NCBI GenBank assembly: GCA_037969115.1
Contig: JBBKWQ010000090.1
Span: forward strand, 1-5,184
Direction: 5' to 3'
Origin: JBBKWQ01 sp037969115
GTDB taxonomy: Bacteria; Actinomycetota; Acidimicrobiia; Acidimicrobiales; Ilumatobacteraceae
Length of the DNA: 5,184 nt
Translations under genes and position numbers: made by a program
Part shown: one piece after another, positions 1 through 5,184 of the stretch
How positions within the stretch are numbered: the stretch's first letter is position 1
Layout of the letters: each line of letters begins with the position of its first letter
The notes under the pieces: generated by a model
Seen by the model: only the letters and a program-made list of their open reading frames with translations
Told to the model about the DNA's origin: nothing
Databases searched by the model: none

Positions 1-10
1 GTCTCATACT

Positions 11-415
11 ATGCGACTTGAGATCACGCAGCGAGCCGACCTGGCCGTGCGGGCGCTGGTGGTCTTGCACCGCTCGCCGGCACGATTGAAGAGCGCCGAC
101 CTCGCCGCCGCGCTGGGTACGACTGCCGGGTTCGTTCCGCAGGTCATGGGACCGCTGGTCCGGCAGGGTTGGGTGCATTCCGTACCCGGCCCGACGGGCG
201 GCTACGAGACACTGGTCGAGGTCGACGCGTTGAATGTGCTCGACGTGGTCGAAGCCGTCGACGGCCCGACCGACTCGGGCCGTTGTGTCGTTGCCGATCG
301 ACCCTGTGAGGCGACGGCACCCTGCGCGCTCCACGTTGCGTGGGGGCGGGCACGTCGTGAGTTGGTGTCGTCACTGGCCGCCATGTCGGTCGGGGCGTTG
401 GCGGCGACGGCGTGA
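11..415 (+). CDS. Rrf2-family transcriptional regulator, NsrR/IscR-like, probable NO or Fe-S sensor
   Basis: This 134-residue protein is a normal length for an Rrf2 regulator. It opens with the typical MRL start followed by an R-A-D-L-A-V-R-A-L helix, and has a winged-helix DNA-binding region at about residues 25-65, with the family's G-G-Y wing motif at 63-65. Three cysteines, C92, C99 and C105, occupy the loop that binds an Fe-S cluster in NsrR, IscR and RsrR. D10 aligns by eye with D8 of Streptomyces NsrR, a known fourth ligand. The start at 11 is chosen because family members begin at this point; only ten bases lie upstream, so promoter, operator and Shine-Dalgarno cannot be judged. It is first in an operon with RIC, a haemoglobin and a molybdoenzyme, which suggests an NO-responsive, possibly autoregulated repressor. 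The family is clear; the signal (NO, redox or cluster status) is inferred. The C-x6-C spacing is one residue longer than the C-x5-C of IscR. Confidence 0.88.
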   Translation: MRLEITQRADLAVRALVVLHRSPARLKSADLAAALGTTAGFVPQVMGPLVRQGWVHSVPGPTGGYETLVEVDALNVLDVVEAVDGPTDSGRCVVADRPCEATAPCALHVAWGRARRELVSSLAAMSVGALAATA

Positions 416-1227
416 CTCCCGTGTCGACGTCCGAACGGCCGGTGGCCACTGAGCGTCCGTTGTGGCGAGCGGTTGCCGTTCCGTCTGAGCACGGCGGGTG
501 GGGGCTGACGCTGGAGCCGGTGCTGCTGGGCTTGCTCGTCGCGTTCTCGTGGACAGGCCTCGCGATCGGAGTCGCTGCATTCGTGGCATTCCTCGTGCGG
601 ACTCCCTTGAAGCTCGTCGTGGCGGATCACCGACGGCATCGATCACTCCCGCGCACTCGTCTCGCCACCCGCGTCGCGGCGATCGAACTCGGCTTGCTCG
701 GCTTGCTCGGCGTGTCCGCACTGTCGTCGGCCGGCGCGGCGTGGTTGATACCCGTTCTCATCGCCGTGCCGCTCGTCGCAGTCGAGCTGTGGTTCGACAT
801 ACGCAGCCGAAGTCGTCGGCTGGTTCCCGAGGTGGCGGGAGCGGTCGGAATCGCAGCGGTCGCGGCGTCGATCGCGCTCGCGGGCGGTGACAGTTGGCGA
901 TTGGCGATTGCAGTATGGATGGTGCTCGCCGGCCGTGCCGTTGCGTCGATTCCGTACGTGCGAACTCAGATCGTGCGAAAGCGTCACGGTTCGAGCCCGC
1001 TCAGCATGACTGACCTGTTCCAGCTGGCCGGCGCTGTCGTCGGGTTCGCTGCGGTCGCTGTCGACACTCGGGTCCTCCTGGGTGCAGTCGCCGTGACCGC
1101 CGTGGCATTGGCGCAATCGATCGCCATCCGACGCGAACACATCCCGCCGGTGAAAGTGATCGGACTGCGCCAGATGGCCGCCGGTCTCACCGTCGTCGCC
1201 GCCACTGCCGTCGGTGTCCTTGCCTGA
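412..1227 (+). CDS. YwiC-like integral membrane protein
   Basis: This 271-residue protein is strongly hydrophobic, with about seven to eight predicted membrane segments (roughly 33-63, 87-104, 108-127, 140-157, 163-180, 204-216, 219-237 and 256-271). Near its N-terminus is P-S-E-H-G-G-W-G (residues 24-31), matching the P-x-x-H-G-x-W signature I associate with the YwiC-like family. Charged loops with R-T-P-L-K (63-67) and P-Y-V-R-T-Q (181-186) recur in such proteins. The biochemical role is not known to me; Bacillus subtilis ywiC lies beside fnr and the nar genes, and the nitrate and NO genes here agree with that link. The GTG start at 412 overlaps the upstream stop in a GTGA tetrad, implying translational coupling; a second GTG three codons later at 421 is possible. 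Family assignment is fairly secure, function unknown. Confidence 0.82.
   Translation: MTPVSTSERPVATERPLWRAVAVPSEHGGWGLTLEPVLLGLLVAFSWTGLAIGVAAFVAFLVRTPLKLVVADHRRHRSLPRTRLATRVAAIELGLLGLLGVSALSSAGAAWLIPVLIAVPLVAVELWFDIRSRSRRLVPEVAGAVGIAAVAASIALAGGDSWRLAIAVWMVLAGRAVASIPYVRTQIVRKRHGSSPLSMTDLFQLAGAVVGFAAVAVDTRVLLGAVAVTAVALAQSIAIRREHIPPVKVIGLRQMAAGLTVVAATAVGVLA
691..708 (+). repeat. Two tandem copies of a 9-base unit inside the YwiC-like gene
   Basis: The unit GGCTTGCTC occurs twice head to tail, followed by GGC. It is in frame and encodes G-L-L-G-L-L-G within a membrane segment of the YwiC-like protein (residues 94-100). It is most likely a low-complexity helix or a small slippage duplication with no regulatory meaning. 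Confidence 0.5.
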
Positions 1228-1252
1228 TGCCTCGCCCGATCCGAACCTCCCT

Positions 1253-1259
1253 GAGAAAG
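1253..1259 (+). promoter_or_regulatory. Candidate ribosome binding site for the RIC gene
   Basis: The purine run GAGAAAG ends nine bases before the ATG at 1269. It lies in the only short intergenic gap of the operon and favours 1269 over the in-frame ATG at 1227, which overlaps the upstream stop (TGATG). The match to the Shine-Dalgarno consensus is moderate. Confidence 0.45.
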
Positions 1260-1268
1260 CGACCAACC

Positions 1269-1976
1269 ATGACCATGTTCACCTCACACTCCACCCTCGC
1301 CGACATCGTGACCGCACGACCGTCGCTCGCCCGCGTGCTCGAAGCCCGCGGCCTCGACTACTGCTGCGGAGGCAGCGCCACGCTCGAAGACGCCTGTGCC
1401 ACCAACCGGCTCGACGCCGACGCCGTACTCGCCGACCTCGCTGCCGATGCCGCTGACGAGACTGCGCCCGAATGGGCGACGATGAGTGTCGCCGAGTTGG
1501 TCGACCACCTCGAAAGCACCCACCACACCTACCTGTGGGCCGAAATGCCCCGCCTGACCCAGCTCGCCGAAAAGGTGCTGTCGGTGCATGGGGAACGACA
1601 TCCGGAACTGACCGAGATCGCAACCTGCTTCTCCACGATCCGTGCCGACCTGGAACCGCACCTCACCAAAGAGGAGCGGGTGCTGTTCCCGATGGTTCGC
1701 GAACTCTCCGCCGCTCATGCCGCGCCGGCGTTCCACTGCGGATCGCTGCAGAACCCGATTGCAGTGATGCTTTCCGAGCACGACACCGTCGGTGAACTCC
1801 TCGCCGAACTCCGTGGCCTCACCAGCGGCTACCAGCCACCCGCCGATGCTTGCGCCTCCTACGACGCGCTGTTCGCAGGGTTGGCCGAGTTGGAGGCGGA
1901 CACGCACCTCCATATCCACAAGGAGAACAACGTGCTGTTTCCCGCAGTCGTCGAACTCGAACAGCGCTTGTCGTGA
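1269..1976 (+). CDS. ric: Iron-sulfur cluster repair di-iron protein, RIC/YtfE/ScdA family
   Basis: RIC proteins are cytoplasmic di-iron proteins that help restore iron centres damaged by NO or oxidants. From the ATG at 1269 the product is 235 residues, close to the roughly 220 of E. coli YtfE. The N-terminal ScdA_N domain (about 8-45) carries the diagnostic D-Y-C-C-G-G with C32 and C33. The hemerythrin-like four-helix domain (about 75-233) has candidate iron ligands H85 or H86, H131 with E135 (H-L-T-K-E), H171 (E-H-D-T-V-G-E) and H215 with E219 (H-I-H-K-E), each E/H pair spaced as in YtfE. The start at 1269 puts the domain right at the N-terminus and has a purine-rich site upstream. An in-frame ATG at 1227 would add 14 basic residues and give a TGATG overlap with the YwiC-like gene, so it remains possible. 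The gene's end overlaps the haemoglobin start by four bases. Operon partners strongly support a nitrosative-stress role. Confidence 0.93.
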   Translation: MTMFTSHSTLADIVTARPSLARVLEARGLDYCCGGSATLEDACATNRLDADAVLADLAADAADETAPEWATMSVAELVDHLESTHHTYLWAEMPRLTQLAEKVLSVHGERHPELTEIATCFSTIRADLEPHLTKEERVLFPMVRELSAAHAAPAFHCGSLQNPIAVMLSEHDTVGELLAELRGLTSGYQPPADACASYDALFAGLAELEADTHLHIHKENNVLFPAVVELEQRLS

Positions 1977-2455
1977 TCGTCCATCCGCTCACCGACGCCG
2001 AGTTGGCAAGTCGCACCGATCTACGTTGCCGAGACGACATCGAGAAGCTGGTCGTCGCGTTCTACCGGTACGCCGCAATGGACGAACTCCTCGGCCCAGT
2101 GTTCACAGCTGCGCACGTCGACTGGCCCGGCCACATCGAAACGCTCACCGATTTCTGGGCGTGGCAGCTGCTCGGCGAGCGCGGCTACGAGGGCAACCCG
2201 CTGCGTGCCCACGAACCGGCCCATGCCCGGACACCGTTCACCGATACCCACTTCGACCGTTGGCTCGACCTGTTCACGTCGACGATCGATGAACAGTTCG
2301 CCGGCCCGACCGCCGAGATGGCCAAGGGGCGGGCGACCAAGATGGCCCACGCCATGCGCCGATTGCTGACCGGTCGACACGGTGCATCCGCGGAACCGAT
2401 CGAGCCGATGTGGACCACTGATGCTGTCGGCAGCCCGCCTGGGTTCATGCGATGA
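1973..2455 (+). CDS. Group III truncated haemoglobin (TrHb3)
   Basis: A single-domain globin of 160 residues from the GTG at 1973. Group III members such as Campylobacter Ctb bind O2 and NO and are tied to nitrosative stress. By eye alignment with Ctb gives the B-helix A-F-Y with Y31 as the B10 tyrosine, F-W-A-W-Q-L-L (61-67) with W62 in the E helix, G-Y-E-G-N-P-L-R-A-H with H80 as the proximal haem ligand, and F-D-R-W-L with W97 as the group-typical G8 tryptophan. The stretch after H80 is a few residues longer than in Ctb, and there is a Pro-rich tail of about 25 residues (136-160). The GTG overlaps the RIC stop in a GTGA tetrad. An open frame extends upstream to an ATG at 1850, but that would put an Arg-rich segment deep inside the RIC gene, so it is rejected. 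It may bind NO or convert it to nitrate; the activity is inferred. Confidence 0.9.
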   Translation: MIVHPLTDAELASRTDLRCRDDIEKLVVAFYRYAAMDELLGPVFTAAHVDWPGHIETLTDFWAWQLLGERGYEGNPLRAHEPAHARTPFTDTHFDRWLDLFTSTIDEQFAGPTAEMAKGRATKMAHAMRRLLTGRHGASAEPIEPMWTTDAVGSPPGFMR

Positions 2456-3534
2456 TTGGCTCCGTGGAGTCGTCGCCGTCCGATCGACCGTCGCGGTTTC
2501 GGCTGGACCGGGCCGGAGTCGTCTGGGGGCTCCTCGGAGTCGCGATCACGCTGGCGATTGCGTTCGTCGGCAGTGACGGGCTCATCTGGTTCGACGCGGC
2601 GCTCGTCGGTTACCTGTTCGGTTTGATCTTCATGGTGTTCGGGGTGATCTATCGCTACAAGGTATGGGTGCAACGACCGTCGACCGCAATGCTCAATCGG
2701 CGCGGCTGGGATGCGTTCAAGCAACGCAAGGGTCGCAACGCCGCGGCATTGCCGTCGCTCGTGGCGACGAACCTGCTCGCTCAGGGATTCATCCGCCGAC
2801 GATCGACGGCCCGTTGGCTCGCGCACCAACTCGTGTTCTGGGGCTGCATTCTCGCCGCGTTGATCACGTTCCCGCTGACGTTGGGTTTGTTGCACTTCGA
2901 GAGTGTCGGCCAGCAAGCCGACCGATACCAGGTGTACGTGTCCCGGGTCGGGACGATGAGCTTCGATGCCGGGAGCATCACCGGGTGGCTGATCTTCCAC
3001 GGTCTCGACATCGCAGCCGTGCTCGTGCTCGCGGGTGTCTTCATCTTCCTTCGTCGGCGCCTTCGTGACCCCGGCGCCCTCGCGGTCGAGCGCAGCGGCG
3101 ATTTTCTCGCCCTGGCCGGGTTGTTCGCTGTGTCCGTCACCGGCCTCTTTCTCACGGTGTCGAGCATCTGGCTCGAGGGCCGCTTCTATACGGCGCTCAA
3201 CACGCTGCACGCGTTGACCGTGGTGCTCGGCTTGATGTACATCCCCTTCGGCAAGCTGTTTCACATCTTCCAACGCCCCGGCAGCCTCGGCGTCGAGTAC
3301 TACAAGCGGGCCAACGCGGAGGGTCCGGGGGCGGTGTGTCGACGCTGCGGAGAAGAGTTCGCCAGCATCCAACAGATCGCCGACCTGAAAGCCGTACTCC
3401 CGCAGGTCGGGTTCGACTACTCGATCGGCGAGGACGCCGACAGCGAGGACGAGAACTATCAGGACACGTGTCCGCAGTGCCGCCGGGCCCAGGTCGCACT
3501 CTCGCAGTCGGCCCGAGTGAAGGGATTCGGCTGA
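2452..3534 (+). CDS. NarI-like membrane cytochrome b with C-terminal CxxC-CxxC domain
   Basis: Probable quinol-oxidising electron donor to the downstream molybdoenzyme, 360 residues. Six hydrophobic segments are visible (about 22-40, 46-67, 124-146, 176-200, 216-239, 248-268). Positive loops at 68-95 and 201-205 put both termini in the cytoplasm. Histidines near membrane edges are H125, H148, H183, H253 and H271. The 18-residue H253-H271 spacing equals that of the haem ligands H187 and H205 of E. coli NarI, and the L-x-H near H125 resembles NarI H56, but no histidine follows ten residues later, where NarI has H66. The cytoplasmic tail has C296-x2-C299 and C340-x2-C343 around an acidic segment (326-338), resembling a zinc ribbon or rubredoxin-like metal site. 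The ATG overlaps the haemoglobin stop (ATGA), and its own stop overlaps the next start (TGATG). Databases may label relatives loosely as respiratory nitrate reductase gamma or transporter-like. A haem cytochrome b role is likely; the exact partner and tail metal are inferred. Confidence 0.75.
   Translation: MIGSVESSPSDRPSRFRLDRAGVVWGLLGVAITLAIAFVGSDGLIWFDAALVGYLFGLIFMVFGVIYRYKVWVQRPSTAMLNRRGWDAFKQRKGRNAAALPSLVATNLLAQGFIRRRSTARWLAHQLVFWGCILAALITFPLTLGLLHFESVGQQADRYQVYVSRVGTMSFDAGSITGWLIFHGLDIAAVLVLAGVFIFLRRRLRDPGALAVERSGDFLALAGLFAVSVTGLFLTVSSIWLEGRFYTALNTLHALTVVLGLMYIPFGKLFHIFQRPGSLGVEYYKRANAEGPGAVCRRCGEEFASIQQIADLKAVLPQVGFDYSIGEDADSEDENYQDTCPQCRRAQVALSQSARVKGFG
3337..3480 (+). other. Region encoding the tetracysteine cytoplasmic tail of the cytochrome b subunit
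   Basis: This segment encodes residues 296-343, bounded by the pairs C-R-R-C and C-P-Q-C, with 40 residues between the pairs. Two CxxC knuckles could hold one Zn or one Fe atom in a rubredoxin-like site. The segment between is acidic toward its end (G-E-D-A-D-S-E-D-E-N), a possible docking face. E. coli NarI has no such tail. Metal identity cannot be told from sequence. Confidence 0.6.
3520..3525 (+). promoter_or_regulatory. Ribosome binding site for the molybdoenzyme gene
   Basis: AAGGGA lies eight bases before the ATG at 3534, inside the last codons of the cytochrome b gene. It is a good Shine-Dalgarno match with ideal spacing. It supports the 3534 start even though that start overlaps the upstream stop by one base. 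Confidence 0.65.
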
Positions 3535-5184
3535 TGGCACGTCCACCGCTCACCGACGGCGAATTGATCGCCCGCTACGGCCCGCACCTCAACGAAGCAC
3601 CGCCGGGTGGCTGGAACGCCGGCCTCGAGATCGATCGGGTGGTGAACACACACTGCTGCTTCTGCGGGCAGCAATGCGGCATCAAGCTCAAGGTTCACGA
3701 CAACGAAGTGGTCGGGTTCGAGCCGTGGTACGAGTTCCCGTTCAACGAAGGCAAGCTGTGCCCGAAGGGCGTGAAGCGCTACCTGCAGGGCAGCCACCCC
3801 GATCGTCTGTTGCACCCGATGGAGCGCGACGCGTCGTCACCCGACGGCTTTCGGCGGATCACCTGGGACCAGGCCTTCGAACGGGTCGTGTCCGAGATCC
3901 GTCGCATTCAGCACACCTACGGTGACGACGCGTTCGCGATGTTGTCCGGCGTGTCGTTGACGAACGAGAAGAGCTACCTGATCGGCAAGTTCGCCCGCCT
4001 TGCGCTGCACACGGCGAACCTCGACTACAACGGCCGGTTCTGCATGGTGTCAGCCGGCGGTGCGAACAAGAAGGCGTTCGGCGTCGACCGGGCGTCGAAC
4101 CCGTGGAGCGACATCCCCCTTGCCGACGTCGTGTGGGTGGCAGGGTCGAACGTGGCCGAGACGTTCCCGATCACCACCAGCTACATCTGGCGGGCACGCG
4201 ACCGGGGCGCGAAGTTGATCGTGCAGGACCCCCGAGTCGTTCCACTCGCCCGCACCGGTGACGTGTTCCTCGGAGTGCGGCCAGGCACCGACTCGGCCCT
4301 GTTCGGTGCCGTCTTGCACGAACTGATCCGCAACGACTGGCTCGACCATGACTTCATCGACGCACACACGGTCGGCTTCGACGACGCTGCGGCAGCCGCG
4401 GTGGACATGTCGCCCAAGTGGGCCGCAGGCGTCACCGGCGTGCCCGCCGCCCGGATCGAGGAGGCTGCGGAGATCTGGGGCACGGCCGCGACCGGCATGT
4501 TGCTCCACGCCCGCGGCATCGAACAGCAATCCAAGGGCGTCGAGAACTGTCTGTCGGCGATCAACATCGGCCTCGCGACCGGCAAGTTCGGCAAACCCGG
4601 CTGCGGCGTGTCGACGATCACCGGACAGGGCAACGGGCAAGGCGGCCGTGAGCACGGGCACAAATGCGATCAGTTGCCAGGCAACCGCGACATCACCAAC
4701 CCCGAGCACCGCGCTCACGTGGCGTCGGTGTGGGGCTGCGACGAATCGGAGATCCCTGGCGCCGGCATCCCGGCGCAGGCGATCATCGAAGAGATCCATG
4801 CCGGCACGATCAAGGGGCTGTTGTCGATCTGCTTCAACCCAGTCGTGTCCGCTCCCGATTCGAACTTCACCGCCGAAGCGCTCGACAAGCTCGAGTTCTA
4901 CAGCGTCATCGATTTCTTCCTGTCAGAGTCGGGCCAGCACGCCGACATCGTGCTGCCCGGGTCGCTGCACGAGGAAGACGAAGGAACCAGCACCAGCGGC
5001 GAGGGACGCATCATCAAGATCAACCCTGCCGTCGAACCACCCGGCGAAGCACGACGTGACTGGGAAATCCTCTGCGACCTCGCCGATCGCCTCGACGCCG
5101 GCAACTACTTCGGCTACGACGACACCGAGCAGATCTTCGAAGAACTCCGCCGCGCATCTGCGGGCGGCACCGCCGATTATTCGG
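3534..5184 (+). CDS. Molybdopterin/[4Fe-4S] oxidoreductase, NapA/NarB-like probable nitrate reductase catalytic subunit (3' end outside window)
   Basis: The frame runs from the ATG at 3534 past the window end, giving 550 complete codons; relatives are usually 700 residues or more, so this is a partial gene by windowing. An N-terminal [4Fe-4S] domain has C41-x2-C44-x3-C48-x27-C76, followed by P-K-G with K78 as the usual electron-relay lysine. N-G-R-F-C-M places C170 as the likely molybdenum ligand; Cys-Met here is the Nap/NarB pattern, whereas formate dehydrogenases have Cys or Sec followed by His. Cofactor-binding stretches include G-S-N-V-A-E (204-209), Q-D-P-R (231-234), G-Q-G-N-G-Q-G-G-R-E (364-373) and F-N-P (434-436). 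No twin-arginine or other signal peptide is seen, so it should be cytoplasmic. It follows the cytochrome b gene with a one-base TGATG overlap, suggesting the two form a membrane complex. Nitrate is the best substrate guess from context; the residues after the Mo ligand (A-G-G-A-N-K-K) differ from the usual A-V-x-G, so another N-oxide or oxyanion is possible. Confidence 0.85.
   Translation, partial: MARPPLTDGELIARYGPHLNEAPPGGWNAGLEIDRVVNTHCCFCGQQCGIKLKVHDNEVVGFEPWYEFPFNEGKLCPKGVKRYLQGSHPDRLLHPMERDASSPDGFRRITWDQAFERVVSEIRRIQHTYGDDAFAMLSGVSLTNEKSYLIGKFARLALHTANLDYNGRFCMVSAGGANKKAFGVDRASNPWSDIPLADVVWVAGSNVAETFPITTSYIWRARDRGAKLIVQDPRVVPLARTGDVFLGVRPGTDSALFGAVLHELIRNDWLDHDFIDAHTVGFDDAAAAAVDMSPKWAAGVTGVPAARIEEAAEIWGTAATGMLLHARGIEQQSKGVENCLSAINIGLATGKFGKPGCGVSTITGQGNGQGGREHGHKCDQLPGNRDITNPEHRAHVASVWGCDESEIPGAGIPAQAIIEEIHAGTIKGLLSICFNPVVSAPDSNFTAEALDKLEFYSVIDFFLSESGQHADIVLPGSLHEEDEGTSTSGEGRIIKINPAVEPPGEARRDWEILCDLADRLDAGNYFGYDDTEQIFEELRRASAGGTADYS
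3654..3761 (+). other. Region encoding the N-terminal [4Fe-4S] cluster motif of the molybdoenzyme
   Basis: This encodes residues 41-76 with the four cluster cysteines C41, C44, C48 and C76. An extra cysteine, C42, directly follows the first ligand, where Nap/NarB proteins usually have Pro, Ser or another small residue. The presence of all four ligands shows the cluster-bearing class of molybdoenzyme. Confidence 0.8.

Noticed and set aside
7..12. TACTAT resembling a -10 promoter element
   Set aside because: It overlaps the start codon at 11, so it cannot drive this gene from its proper start, and no -35 region is visible within the window.
643..1266. Minus-strand open frame of 207 codons opposite the YwiC-like gene
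   Set aside because: The translation is low-complexity, rich in Asp, Arg, Gly and His, without recognisable domains; the plus-strand membrane protein with a family motif explains the region.
1228..1268. Short gap before the RIC gene examined for a terminator, hairpin or promoter
   Set aside because: No convincing stem-loop, T-tract or -35/-10 pair is seen; it holds only the purine-rich candidate ribosome binding site.
1850..1972. Upstream extension of the haemoglobin frame to an ATG at 1850
   Set aside because: It would overlap the RIC gene by more than 120 bases and add an Arg-rich segment that is not globin-like; the GTG at 1973 gives a four-base overlap and a normal N-terminus.
2185..3546. 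Long open frame of 453 codons on the minus strand
   Set aside because: It lies opposite the cytochrome b and haemoglobin genes, is rich in Arg, Glu and Asp with no recognisable domain, and is the kind of stop-free antisense frame that strong G/C third-position bias produces.
4050..4799. Minus-strand open frame of 249 codons opposite the molybdoenzyme gene
   Set aside because: The plus strand here encodes clear molybdopterin-binding motifs; the antisense product has no family features and is a compositional shadow.

Overview
The window is GC-rich (by eye about two thirds G+C, with strong G/C preference at third codon positions). It is almost wholly coding on the plus strand and reads as one compact operon. 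The GTG starts, the Rrf2 protein opening with an R-A-D-L-A-V-R-A-L type helix, and the group III truncated haemoglobin beside a YwiC-like protein suggest a high-GC actinobacterium. A member of the Acidimicrobiia would fit, but that is an impression and cannot be settled from the sequence alone.

Layout, all on the plus strand: (1) 11-415, an Rrf2-family regulator with three cysteines placed like those of the NO/Fe-S sensors NsrR and IscR; (2) 412-1227, a YwiC-like integral membrane protein; (3) 1269-1976, a RIC/YtfE/ScdA di-iron protein for nitrosative damage repair; (4) 1973-2455, a group III truncated haemoglobin; (5) 2452-3534, a six-helix NarI-like cytochrome b with a soluble C-terminal tail carrying two CxxC pairs; (6) 3534 to beyond the window end, a molybdopterin/[4Fe-4S] oxidoreductase of the NapA/NarB type, with 550 codons visible. 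Junctions are GTGA, TGATG, GTGA, ATGA and TGATG overlaps. The only non-coding stretch is about 41 bases before the RIC gene, and it vanishes if the upstream in-frame ATG is used. There is no gene-free stretch longer than 300 bases, and I saw no RNA gene, insertion sequence, CRISPR array or terminator.

Read together, the genes look like a nitrate (or related N-oxide) respiration module with built-in NO protection. The membrane cytochrome b would take electrons from quinol and pass them to the cytoplasmic molybdoenzyme. Reduction of nitrate or nitrite generates NO, which the haemoglobin could bind or detoxify. RIC would repair NO-damaged iron centres, and the Rrf2 protein would sense NO or Fe-S status and control the operon. 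YwiC lies next to the nitrate respiration genes in Bacillus subtilis, which supports this reading.

The most interesting point is the electron-transfer arrangement. A NarI-like subunit with an atypical histidine pattern and a tetracysteine tail sits directly before a NapA/NarB-like catalytic subunit, with no NarH-type ferredoxin subunit and no NarJ chaperone between them. The catalytic subunit has no visible Tat signal, so it should be cytoplasmic.
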